Positions 43,029-54,377 of a stretch of DNA of 64,000 nt are shown here, in pieces. The notes beneath the pieces are model-generated. The model saw nothing but the letters and a program-made list of their open reading frames with translations. It ran no database searches and was not told the DNA's origin. The stretch is taken from NCBI GenBank assembly GCA_946122785.1, contig CAMGYJ010000002.1, positions 58,677,703-58,741,702 of the forward strand, written 5' to 3'. Numbering within the stretch: position 1 is the stretch's first letter; every line of letters begins with the position of its first letter. The DNA is from Linum tenue. Taxonomy: Eukaryota > Streptophyta > Magnoliopsida > Malpighiales > Linaceae. The position numbers and the translations under genes were made by a program.

Positions 43029-46000
43029 TTATACAAGGCTGAGTTCGTCGGGGACCGAGGCAGAGTTTGAGCTTCCTTGAGATTCATCAATAGCTGCTAT
43101 CTTCTTCTTTAGTGCGACCAACTCTTCCCCTGCTTGACAAATGAAGGCTGAAGCTTGCCTGCCGGACAATGTTGCTCCTTCCATGCTGTCTATGTAATCC
43201 TGATCAAATTAGGAAACAACAAACTGTTAGAAGAAAACATTCTGGAGTGCCAAGATTTATAAAGCTAGGAACCAAAAGTTATAGACTTTTTTTAAACCTG
43301 TTTTGTGTATGAGCCAGCAAGGAAGAAGTTCTTCACGGGAGTCTTCTGATCGGGACGGAATGGATCTTTGCCCGGTCCTTCTCGGTACAACGATTGCCCA
43401 ATTTTCACTACAGATGTCCAGGTGACTTCCAGGCCTTGGGACGATGGGAACAAACTCAGAACCTGCTTCTTGACTCTCTCTATGATCTTGTCGTTCGTTA
43501 GAGGCATGTATGGATCACCTGGCGTTAGAACGCACCTGAAAGAGACAGATTTTCGTTGAAGTCGTTACATTCAGCATATAATTGACACCTGATTCATTCA
43601 AGTACATGTCTAAATGAGGAGTTTAAGAGTTCTGTTTCGTACTGGAGCAGTGAACCTTGCCCTTCGATGTAGTAGTCTTCAGGAGAAGTGAGAGCTAGGT
43701 CAGCGAAACACGAGAAGTCTGCATCCGGTGTATACAGAAGGTTATCCAACCCTGCAGCTCGCCTCAATTGCCTTTTACCAGTGAAATGGAAACCAAAGTC
43801 AGGAAGGAATGAAACAAGGAAACCTGTCCACACTTTCAAATTAAGCAAGAGAGTCAGTCGCACTCACCTTGATCGTTCGAGATCCTGCAACTCGGTAACC
43901 CAGCCATTGTATCTAAGTTGAACTGTGACAACAGGCACTCCCACTAACTCATAGATGTTATCAAAGAATTTTGATTCCCTCCATTCCTTAGGGAGCAGTT
44001 TCTTTATCCCAGGGACATCGCATGCTGCAGAAGAAAAGTGGAATCAATTTAGGACAACCATTGGGGCGGAAAGTACCAAAGAGAGCATCATAAGGAAGAA
44101 GAATTTATCAACCTGCAACATAAGCATCAGCTTTGATAGTTTCCTTGTTAGTAGCCTGCAAAATGCTCAAAGAAACAGTCATTTCATTAAAATCCAAATG
44201 TCAAAAATTAGCAGCAGTATACTGGTTCGGTCAAATCAAGCAAACAAAACCTGAGAATTGAAATCCATCATGGAGTTCATACTTTGGAAACCATTATCAC
44301 TTTGCCAAAACGAAAGATATGAGCAGTTTACTGGAAACCGAAAAACTTATTCACACTAGTATAAACCAACTTTCATTTTGTCTTCGTTAACATAAATGAT
44401 AAAACCCAAAACCCTTTCACATATTGTTCAATCAGTTGATTAACCAGAAAACCGAAATCGGTTAGCCATCCTTAGGCGAAATAGAACCAATCCTTTTCAA
44501 TTGAGGAGAGCCAGAGAGAGACGTACTCTCGAAACAGCAAGACCAGTCACGTATGTTTCGCCATCTGGAGAAGTCTCGTAGAGCACTTGCCTGCATCCCC
44601 ACCTCAGATGAAACCTCCCGCCTCTGTCTTCTATGTACTTTCTTATGGGGCCACTCAAGAAAACGTCAGGTGACCCCTTTAGCATCCTGAGCAAGGAAGC
44701 TTCGGTTTTTGTGGCGAACAAAGAGAATATGGTGAGCATGCAACGAGCGCTCATGTTGTCACAGTCGATGAACCCAAGGGCGTAAGCCACAGGGTCCCAC
44801 ATTCGTTGGATGCTCGTTCGTGTGCCTCCTTTCGATATAAACCAGTCGGAGAAGCTTATCTGGAGAGAAGGGAGATCAGAATGCTAGATCTTTAAGGGTA
44901 TAATTATGCAGCAGCTGTTAGATAAGAAAGCTATGCATATGCTAGTGTCTTACGCTGTCCAAGTTCCTTATATCCCTCATTGCTCCATCCGGGTCTACTA
45001 GGGCTCGTACGACCGGGCTTAGGGCTAGAGCCACGGCATTTCTTGCTTTATCATAGGTCTGCAACCAAATGGCACCATGATATTAGAAACCAAATGTCGT
45101 CATAGTTATACAGTGACATCTAGCAGGTTGGGGGAGGCAGTTTGTACTATCATAATGCTTTATCTCTCCAATTCCAGACTGCAATTTTCCCCAATAGATA
45201 ACATTTTCATCCAAATTTAGAATTACCTTGAGTTGATTTGTGGTCAGGAATGCATTGATCCCGTGCAATGGAGCTCCAACAGGGAATCGAAAATCGAGCT
45301 CTGCAAATAAAAATTCGTAGTTATTTAAGTCAATCATAGTCCAAGTACAACATATGTTCAGCAAGCAAACTCCATATCTAGACAAGGAGCCACCATACCT
45401 CCAAGTTCGCCCCCTTTGTTCACAAACGTGTGAGTGTGATCCTTCACCAGTAAATTTTTATCAGCTCCCACCTACAATCAACCATAGGTATCATAAGGCA
45501 ACTGTTAAGGAAACCCCCAGTACCAACTAAGATGTGTCTAAACTCTAAACCCCATGAACAGAACAAGCGAGTATTATAGTTTTTCAGCGATGGAACGTGT
45601 TATTCTCATAACCTACATCAGTTGAAGGAACTGAATTCATCAGACAAGTGAAGGGTGACATGTTCTATGATACTACAGACAGAAGAACTACTTAGCCACT
45701 AGAACTAAGATACTAGCAACAGTTGTCAGCCTCTGGTTTTACCTTCTTCATCAGGCGGAAGAGATTGTTGTAGCAGCCAAAGAAGACATGGAGTCCCATT
45801 TCGATATGGTTTCCTTTCCTATCAACGAATGAACCAACTTTACCACCTATGAAGGACCTCGAATCGTATATGTCCACCTCATGCCCTTGATCCAACAGCT
45901 CCACAGCAGTTGACATCCCAGCTAGCCCAGCCCCTATTATAGCTACCTTCAGCTTAGGCCCCCTGTAATGTTCAGGTTCAGGTGGGAACAACCCTTTTGG

Positions 46001-46518
46001 AGCTGCAAACAGCGACACCATCAGTCAAAAGTAAGGTAAGAACTAGGAAGAACAAAACTCAAAACTTGTAAGAGAACACTGCATTCTTAAAAACGAATTC
46101 TCAATGTTTAAGCAGTAGGACATATAGTCTACACATCCAACCGCCACAAACAATACAAAGCATCACTCTACTATTGTGAGAATCCTAGAGAGAAATGATC
46201 CTTCTCCATCAAAATAAGACGAAGGAGAGGAAATTCTCCATTCATAACCCAGCAAATTCAAGCTATTCTTTCGAAAGGCCCCTCAAAACAAATTCGGATT
46301 GGATGTCACAGAGAATTTTGAGAATTACCATTAACACTCATATCGGAGACGTTTGCCTCCAAGGAGTCCAAAGCAGAGCGAACAGAAACCGACCCAGGAG
46401 CCTTCCTCACAGCCTGAGCCACGGAACGTCGCCGCCCGGAAAACAGGAACCCAGATTTCCCCCAACTTCTGGTTCCAGTCACGGAATTCGCGGGAAACAG
46501 AATCGAAGAAGCGGCCAT
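43029..46518 (-). CDS. ZDS: zeta-carotene desaturase, plastid (11 exons)
   Basis: ZDS converts zeta-carotene via neurosporene to lycopene in plastids, passing electrons to plastoquinone. Exons, all with GT-AG borders and matching phase: 46518-46329, 46002-45743, 45471-45399, 45300-45227, 45058-44954, 44859-44527, 44155-44113, 44024-43868, 43771-43643, 43535-43298 and 43199-43029 (TAA). Their sum is 1773 nt, giving 590 residues, the usual length. Residues 1 to about 50 are Ser/Arg-rich and acid-poor (transit peptide). GAGLAG at 87-92 is the FAD-binding motif. Also seen are [43 protein letters not shown] and the C-terminal [20 protein letters not shown] amine-oxidase-type FAD motif. No stop or frameshift is present, so the gene looks functional. 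The start at 46518 is preferred over the upstream in-frame ATG at 46536 because MAASS is a typical plastid-peptide start. Confidence 0.96.
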
Positions 46519-47153
46519 AGCTCTGAAGAAGCTCAAACAGGAAAATTCCCCTCTGATTTCTTCTTCTGCTGCTAATTCTACTTCTTCAGCTTCTGTGTGC
46601 CGGCCTAGAGAAAGGCGGAGAAATTGAAGGGAATGGAATTCAAGACGAAGAAGGGACTAAATATAGTTAAATAACTGATGGGGAATGGGAGATACCCAAT
46701 GAGGGGAAAGACCGAAGATGGTATCTTTGGATGAAGAAGATGCTAAGAGCGGCAGATTTGTCACGTAACTAAGAGCTCGTCTTCAGAAAGGGTTATACTG
46801 TTCGTTGGTGGTTGTGGTTTTTGGCGTTTTGTAGTTGTTTATCGTGCGATTAGTAGTACTGCGTGGAGTCGGAAGGAAGAAGAAGAGCAACAGAACTAAC
46901 CAAACCGAAAGGAAAGGAAAGGAAAGAAATTCAAAAGACTCTCACTCCTCCATCCCTTTCCCTTCTGGTTTGCTGCTGTGTTGCGTTGATGCGGTTGGCC
47001 GAGTGAGTGCCACTAAAAATGACTCGACAAGGCGCGATAATGGAGCCGGTCGAGTGTCGACAAACCAATAAGCCGTTCTCTGATTTAATAATCTGTTGTT
47101 AGAAATGACATTTAATAATCATTTCCGAATAAATAAATAGTTTGAACTCTAAC
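46519..47153. other. ZDS upstream region
   Basis: It presumably holds the ZDS promoter and 5' untranslated region on the minus strand. A GGAAAGGAAAGGAAAG run lies near 46910. A short plus-strand frame (46835-47071) has no recognisable domain. Confidence 0.4.
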
Positions 47154-47156
47154 TTA

Positions 47157-47643
47157 GGGTTGTTTGGAGAATATGAGTTTAAATCTATAGATTGTCAAGA
47201 GAATATGAGTTTAAATCTATAGATTGTCAACAATCTAAAGATTCTAACTCTTTGGATTATTGAAAATAGATTTTAAAATGGTTACTGTTTGGTAACTGTG
47301 ATTGTTAACATTCAATGAAAATAAAAATAAATTTTATATTAAATAACATGTTTATCCTTAATAAAAAATTAGAATAGTTCGAGAAATATTAAAAAATTTG
47401 TTAGTAAATATATTGAATATGATAAATAAATAAAAGAAAGAGAAAAAGTAGGAGAAAAAAATCTTATGAATCAAGATATAGAATCTCTCTGATTATGAGA
47501 GATTTGATATCCATAGATTTTAGAGATTTGAAATCTCTAAAGCTAAAATCCATAATACAAAAAGCAACAAAAAAACATAACTTTCTACAAAATCTACGGA
47601 TTCAATGAATCCACGCACTAAATCCCGTTCTCCAAACGACCCC
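47157..47643. mobile_element. Tourist/Harbinger MITE, 487 bp, with internal 32-bp duplication
   Basis: Ends GGGTTGTTTGGAGAA and, inverted, GGGGTCGTTTGGAGAA, flanked by TTA on both sides (47154-47156 and 47644-47646). End sequence and 3-bp target are those of PIF/Harbinger MITEs. A 32-bp unit starting GAGAATATGAG is repeated in tandem at 47167-47230. There is no coding capacity. Confidence 0.88.
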
Positions 47644-47646
47644 TTA

Positions 47647-48827
47647 TTGTAATCTTCTACAAATGCAGGCACAGTTTTTCAGCATTTCAAATTTCCTGCC
47701 ACGAGAGCAAAACTAGAAAGGATAATTTTGTCTTCACGATCATTATTTATTTTTTTATTCATAAGAAAAATACAACAATCTCGAGATTTGACACATGATC
47801 TTTCCAAACAAAGACAATAATCATTACTAATTACACCAAAGAAATATTTTGTATCTTTTTAAATACAAAATCTGAAAAATCTAAACTCTAAAAATCATAT
47901 GACTTTTTCGCTACTGTTAGCTAGCCCATAACTCTCCCGTAAGTACTTTATTTGTTATTTGATATTTTAATTTTGATATTTGAATTATTTTAATTTGAAT
48001 TTAATAATAAATTTAATTTATATCTATCTTATAAATGGAGAATAATTTTAAAATTACAACCCAAATATCATGGATTCGGATATTGCATATTGAATTGCAA
48101 TATTTAATGTGCAGATGTGATGTAGAATTCTTAACTTAGTATTAATTTTTAGAACTATTAAAGCAACGATATTGTTGTGCAAACTGTAAGTGACCACTTT
48201 TTTGTAAATTTTTGTTAGATTAACCATTAAATCCTAAATCTCTTGATAATATGCCATGATTGGACAAATGAGTGAGTTTAAAATAACACAATTTCTTAAT
48301 ACCAATTTTTCAAAAAAAAAATATTATCTTATAGGGTAATTGACAATATGTATCATTGATAGTTACTTAGTTTAATATGAAATAACCGCAGTACAAGACA
48401 AATCATGAAAGTCGAGCCGGAGTTTTCATGGACGCATTGATGTGGTCATGTGCATTAGCAAGGTAGATACCACAAGATAGGTTTAATTTTTTTTGTTGAA
48501 TGAATAAGATTGTCCTTCAAATAAATTTAGAGTATGTTGGTGGATAAATAATTTTTCATTGCATAGAGTATGGATGGAAAATGTTATTTTCTTACTAATT
48601 TTGGTATTGTATTGTGCAGAATACTTTAAGTTTAGATATTGTTATATATGTATTGTTTCTCAAGCAAAAGAAATAAATATTGACTAAATGTTATGATCAA
48701 GAGTTTCCTATTTATGCTACGCTTTTTTCAAACAAACTCTTTTTTGTTATGCCAATTTTCTTTTCAATCATAGGCAACTAAATGACAACATCGTTAAATA
48801 GACAAGTTATGAATGGTTTTTACGAGT
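47647..48827. other. AT-rich spacer, no gene seen
   Basis: No open frames with motifs and no paired repeat ends were found. Confidence 0.45.
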
Positions 48828-48835
48828 GTTACAAC

Positions 48836-49216
48836 CAAGGTTGTTACACCTCTACCGGGAAACTGCTTGGACTAGGTCCGACCAAAATCGTGCTCCAAAA
48901 CGGGCTCTACAAAACCAAGGGTCTGATCTTTCGAGAGGGAGAAGAAGAGAGGGAAGGGGGGGAGGCAAGGGGATGATAGGTGGATCTTGAGATAGTTATT
49001 TTTATGGAATTAGAGTTTTTAATAGATATAAAAAAAATTACAAATAATAGATATAAGCTAGTACATTTCATTTCAGTCACAAAATTTCTATATTATATAT
49101 AAATATATTTAAAAAATGTGTAAAACGGCTCAAACAGGCTGGACTTCAATCAAAACATTAAAATTCAAACAACTTACTTGATCGACTCAACGACTTAAAC
49201 CGGTTTGACAACTTTG
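48836..49216. mobile_element. hAT-type MITE, 381 bp
   Basis: Ends CAAGGTTGTTACACC and, inverted, CAAAGTTGTCAAACC. The 8-bp flanks GTTACAAC (48828-48835) and GTTATAAC (49217-49224) differ at one base. The interior includes a GA-rich run near 48938-48970 but no gene. Confidence 0.8.
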
Positions 49217-49224
49217 GTTATAAC

Positions 49225-49916
49225 CATTAAGATTACAATGTTCATCATTTATGAAAAGTTATAAGAATTTCGAAAATGGAAAATTAATTTCTATGTCATA
49301 TTAATATCATACGGAATTCAACACTACAAATAATTTAAAGAATTTAAATACACATCATAAATACATTGTATTCAAATGACATTCCGACCAACGACTCGAA
49401 GAACAAGCTAGTAAAAGAAAGGATAGAGTACAAAACATTTTGCTACAAAACTCAATCTACATCTGTCCATTTTAATCACATTTAAATGTGCAAAATATTA
49501 TAACAAAAATAAAAATCGGAAGAGACGGACCACACTCTCTATCTTTTTGTTTTTCTTTTACTGGCATAGGCTCAGACGAGAGAGATGATACTTTTTTATA
49601 ATGCTCTATTTTTTTTTAATTTGATCATATCTCATTCGTTTTAACTTAAAATTAAAATAAATTACATAAAAATTACATATTAATTAAGATTTACACAATG
49701 ATATCCAATTTACTATATTTTAATGAAATAAAAATTAGCTTTTCAAAAACATATTGTTTGTAATTTTATTATTGTCATATCACGATATGATGCCAACAAA
49801 TTATTTTGTCAAATATAAGACTTCATACCATTATATCATGATATGACAATGATATCATGTCATCAAATTAGTTTTTCAAACTGAAGACTTCATACCAACA
49901 TCATATTACTATCATA
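49225..49916. other. AT-rich spacer with ATATCATGATAT-type palindromes
   Basis: No gene is seen. Palindromic TATCATGATATGACA phrases occur at about 49790-49870 and again beyond the neighbouring insertions (51715-51733). The Mutator-like and hAT elements therefore appear to have entered one older repeat. Confidence 0.45.
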
Positions 49917-50426
49917 TCAATATTAGGAAAAAATCTAAAACTACCACTATTTAATTTTTTTTACAAAACTACCACTCAAACCGAAAAAATTCCAAATCTA
50001 CCACCCTTAATTAAAAACAACACCACGGATGGGCGGTTATAGTAAAAACTGCACTGCAAAGGGGAGGATTTCTTATGGAACCGCATGCTGGAGCAGCGGT
50101 TGATTTTTTTTGGGAAAAACGCTCTTGGAAGAAGCGGTTACATGGATGCCCTAGCAAAAACCGCATGCTCGGGGTGCGGTTCTGCGTCGGCAACAGAAAC
50201 CTCCCCACAAGCAATCGGTTTATTAGGTCGATGCACAAACAGCACCACCCCCCCCCCCCAGCGGTTTGTGCCTCGGCCCCATTCCCCGTACATCCGACAT
50301 GTCGGCATGCAGGATGTTGCAGGGGTGGGGGCTGTATGCCAAACTAAAACCGCTCCCCCTGCGGTTTTCAGTGTAAATTTTGCCTATAAAAGGCAGCACC
50401 GGAAAACTCAAATCTTCACTCCTCTC

Positions 50427-50514
50427 CTTCTTCTTCTTCTTCTTCTTCTTCTTCTTCTTCTTCTTCTTCTTCTTCTTCTTCTTCTTCTTCTTCTTCTTCT
50501 TCTTCTTCTTCTTC
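50427..50514. repeat. (CTT)n microsatellite, about 29 units
   Basis: An uninterrupted run of CTT repeats lies within the Mutator-like element, just before the presumed transposase start. It creates spurious poly-Leu, poly-Phe and poly-Lys frames. Confidence 0.98.
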
Positions 50515-50640
50515 AAATTTCAATTGTGCACCTTTCATTTTTTTGTTGCAATTAACGATAATTCGTAAGTTTGTTTTGTATTATTTTTCATTGTGATTTG
50601 CGATTTTTATCATAATAACTTAATTGCGGTTATTGCAGAT

Positions 50641-51005
50641 GGCATTTCAAAATTTCACGCTTGGGTTACGGTGGAATTGTTACACGGAAGAGACCGGAAA
50701 GGGCTACGTTACATCGGTGGCAATTTTTATAAAATGAAGGTCGCTACGAGACCGATGCTTGAAGAGCTCCATCTAATGTGTACTGAGTCCACCTAGGGGG
50801 ATGACACAAGAAGAGTAAATCGTATGGTGTATCGATATCCAAACAGACATGGCGGGTCGTTGTGGAATGCGGAATACCTCATTACCACTTAGGAGGATGT
50901 TGATGTCGTGGTCCAAGTTTTGACCACCAATAACATTAAACAAGCAGAGATGTTCGTTTACACCGAGGCGGTCGAAGGCGGTGTAGGTCATTCTGAAGAT
51001 GACTA
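50641..51005 (+). pseudogene. N-terminal fragment of a MULE transposase
   Basis: It begins after an apparent intron (GTAAGT at about 50565, then ATTGCAG|ATGG at about 50640). The text MAFQNFTLGLRWNCYTEE is followed in shifted frames by MVYRYPNRHGGSLWNAEYL and DVDVVVQVLTTNN. These resemble the N-terminal region of Mutator-like transposases. Multiple stops occur, and the catalytic DDE domain is absent. Confidence 0.6.
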
Positions 51006-51736
51006 AACATCTGGTATCCACGGTGGGGGTGGATTATATGAAGATCATCCCCACTAGTAGTACCAAGACCCTGAAACTTCTGGTATCCACGATGGGAACC
51101 GAACAGAGATTCAACAGTTTTTTAATGAAAAACTAAAGAAAAGTTTTTTTAGGGCAGATCGGACTTAGCCGCAACCAACAAACCACTATTTCCAAGTTTT
51201 TTGGGTGAAGAGGGGGATGGGTAGAGTGATAAACTTAGAGAGAGAAGAGATTGGTTTTGGTGTGAAGAAAATGAGAGGAGGAGGGGGTATTTATAGGGTA
51301 AGGACCATCTGGTGGGAGGGGGGTGGTTTGGTATTTTTACCCCCACCAGAAACCGCGCCCCCCGCGTACGGTTTCCTCTTCCCGAAGCCTAAAACGCACC
51401 CTCGGGGAACAGTTACAAGGCTGAGACGCGGATCGCTCCGCTAGCAGGCGGTTAGCCATCGGATCGCCTCCCAATCGGACGGTTGCATGGATCGCCACAT
51501 GGAGGAGCGTTTTTCTAGCTGCCCTAGCAGGAAACGCTTATTCCCCGCACGGTTTGAAGGAGAATCGCCCCTTCGATGTGCGGTTTTCGATTAATGGTGG
51601 TACTTTTGGAATTTTGTTGGGTTGGGTGTTAGTTTTGTAAATCTTTTTAAAACGATGGTAGTTTGGGAAAAAATCCTCAATATTATCCCACTATGATATC
51701 ATACCACTATTTTGGTATTATCATGATATGACAGTG

Positions 51737-53617
51737 TAGGGTGGGCATCGGTTTGGTTCGGTCGAAACCGAATGGGAGGGTAACATATCGGGTTCCTGAT
51801 TCACTCTAAACTGCAAACCGAATTCGAACTGAAATATAATTTTGTTCGGTTTTGGCCGAACTGAATTATATTACGGTTAGGTTCGGTTTTTAGACACAAA
51901 CCAAAATATGCATAGGCACATATTCAGAGATGGAACGAAGGGGCCTTCTTTCATTTCAAGCCACTCAATTTCTCCTCTCAGTAAATCCAACCGAAACAAA
52001 AAAAAAACTATTCTCTTCTCATTTGTCTCTCTTTCTACTCAATATGCTTCTCCTCACCCTTTACTTCTCCTTACCAGAAACAAAACCTCTTTTCTTCCAT
52101 CTCTCGCTTCTTCCTTCGTCTTTTCTAGAAAGACCATCGACATAAAAAGAAAAAGAGAGAAATAGCAGTGGCCTAAAGTAGAATAAGCTGGGACCCAGGG
52201 GAGGAAAGAGAGAGCGGGAGAGGTAAAGATCCAAAAGGTGGGGATGTTAGAGGGAGAACGAAGTTGGATATACCCAAAATGGTTGGTCTTGTTCTCCAAC
52301 CTCTACCAGCAGGAGTACAACTAGGGTTGGGCAACGGGAAACAGGTATTTGGATATACCCATACCCGTCCCGTTTTTTTAGGGTTACATGTACCCAAATA
52401 CCCTTAATTTTTTTATGGGATGGGATTTGGGATGAAGAAATCCTACAACGGGTACCCATGGGTTACCCGTTAATACCCGTTTGGGTATTACGGGTACCCG
52501 TACTACCCGTATATAACGTAATTAAACTAATTTGATGATCCATATATAACTAAACTAACAACAACCATCAGAGAAGTCTCTTCTTCTATTTTGCAAATGC
52601 AGCGCTCCCTGGACCATTAGCAGCAAAAAGCCCAGCCGCATCTCATCCACTGCTTTGATCCCCTTTATGCCTTAAATCTTGTCCATTGCCTGTTTTCACC
52701 AAAACAACACACAAGAACATAAATTCAATCAAACAGAAACGAGGTCACTATGATCATATTTACATATGCATTTAACTACAGCAAGAAGTGCTTTCACAGT
52801 GACTAGATCTGGGTGGGGGATAAATTAATTATATTACATTTCGGTAGAAAGAGACGGAGCAAGTATTTTGGTCGCTGCAACTTGCTACAGATGCAAGAAT
52901 TAACTGATGCATCCTAAGCATGTAAATAATAACTAAAATTTTATGGGTTACCCGCGGGTACCCGTTATTCGTCCCGTACGGGTAATGGGTACCCGTTAAC
53001 CCGTACGGGTTTGGGACGTGGGATGGAGTTGCCTCTCCAAATGGGAATGGGTACCTGTTTCAAACGGGACGGGTACCCAATCCCGTCCCGTTACCCACCC
53101 CTAAGTACAACATCACCGCCATCCTCGACGGTTAAATTAAGTTGCAAATTCGAGCTATGAAACTAGGGACCGCAACGACGAGGGAGATTTCGGCTTTTGC
53201 TCTGCTCCAGTCATGGTGAGATGAGAGGGGAGGCGAGCGGCGGGATGTAGGTGGGCGAGCGTCGAGCGGCGGGATGACATGCAATGGAGCTCTTGTCTCT
53301 TTCTTTATTTTCTTAGGGTTAGGAAGAACCGAGAAGAGAGTGTGAGGGGGAGGCGGTGGGCTGGGGGGGAAAGATTTGGGCCAAGGACCAAGGTCAGGTG
53401 GGCTGAATAGTGAGGTCAGATATATGGGCTGGGTAACTTTCGGTTGTTCGGTAATCAAAATCTCGGTTTGGTCGATAAGAGTCTGTTTTCCGAACTAATC
53501 ACATTTCCTTTTCGAATTCCGAACCGAATAACATAAATTCGGTTTCGCTTTTTATATACTCGATTTCAGGTCGGTTGTACTCGATTTCAGGTTTACTAAA
53601 CTGGATGCCCACCCCTA
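51737..53617. mobile_element. hAT-type element (outer), 1881 bp including a nested hAT
   Basis: Ends TAGGGTGGGCATCGG and, inverted, TAGGGGTGGGCATCC. The 8-bp flanks TGACAGTG (51729-51736) and TGACAATG (53618-53625) differ at one base. Subterminal text repeats GGTTCGG/CCGAACC. Without the nested element it is about 1.09 kb. The interior has no recognised gene. Confidence 0.87.
52322..53103. mobile_element. hAT-type element nested in the outer hAT, 782 bp
   Basis: Ends TAGGGTTGGGCAACGGG and, inverted, TAGGGGTGGGTAACGGG. Perfect 8-bp duplications AGTACAAC lie at 52314-52321 and 53104-53111. Both ends are packed with GGGTACCCGT-type repeats. It is younger than the element around it. Confidence 0.93.
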
Positions 53618-53625
53618 TGACAATG

Positions 53626-54368
53626 GTATGATGACATAAATTTTTTTGGTTCAAAGAATATCAAAATGGATATCATATCACAGAGCACAAAAAAATATGA
53701 TATTTCTACGCAAACAATTTTGAAATTCGATATAAAATGAATAAGATATCGTTCGCTGAATATTCGTAGAAAATTGGAAAAGTGCATTAGCTGGTGCCTA
53801 GAGATTCGCGTCAGCTCCCAAAAATCCAGTAAACTATCTCATCAAACTTTCTCTCCTTACCCCCTTGAAAAATATGGTTATTAGATTGCTTCTCTCTCAA
53901 TCTCAAGCATCCATTATGATTTTGTACCCTAATTCAAACCATTTTTATATCCTATTGTTATAGTTGGACTGTCGCATTAGGGTGTACATCGAACCAAATT
54001 GACATTGGGAACAGATAATACCGGATTGAATATAATGTGGTCCGATCTTTGTCTCGTGAATTTTATAAATAGCGAAGAAAAATGGATCAAATTGATATTT
54101 GGACCGAACATAATATAATGGTGATCCAGTCCTTGATCATAAGATTTCTTTTATATTTGACAACAATTTTCATGGAACCGGTCCAATGCACACACGTGTT
54201 TATTTATAAGCCCATCTGTTTTCTAATGGGAACACTCATGTTGAATTGAATTAAATGAATTCAAAGAGGAAAGGTTATTATCATAAATCGAAGCACATAA
54301 TGCATCATCCTGAGGTATGTGCTTGTAATCTTACATGAGAAAAGAGAATGAAGTTTAAAACTTCTTAA
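53626..54368. other. AT-rich spacer, no gene seen
   Basis: Only short unsupported frames. Phrases around 53640-53700 (GATATCATATCA) match the palindromic DNA at 49790-49870. Confidence 0.4.
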
Positions 54369-54377
54369 TTCAATCTT

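Larger units (their letters stand above)
49926..51676. mobile_element. Mutator-like element, deletion derivative, 1751 bp
   Basis: A perfect 9-bp duplication TCAATATTA flanks it (49917-49925 and 51677-51685). Ends are GGAAAAAATCTAAAAC and, inverted, GGATTTTTTCCCAAAC. Both subterminal regions are rich in GCGGTT/AACCGC. The plus strand carries the N-terminal part of a MULE transposase (50641-51005). The minus strand carries the first exon of the PMD gene (about 51200-51155). Only the 5' parts of the two convergent genes remain, which points to internal deletion of a larger parent like the one at 38275. Confidence 0.93.

Noticed and set aside
46835..47071. 78-codon plus-strand frame upstream of ZDS
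   Set aside because: Lys/Arg-rich, no domain, lies in the divergent upstream region; no support as a gene.
50085..50555. Poly-Leu, poly-Phe and poly-Lys frames around the CTT repeat
   Set aside because: They are translations of a microsatellite, not genes.
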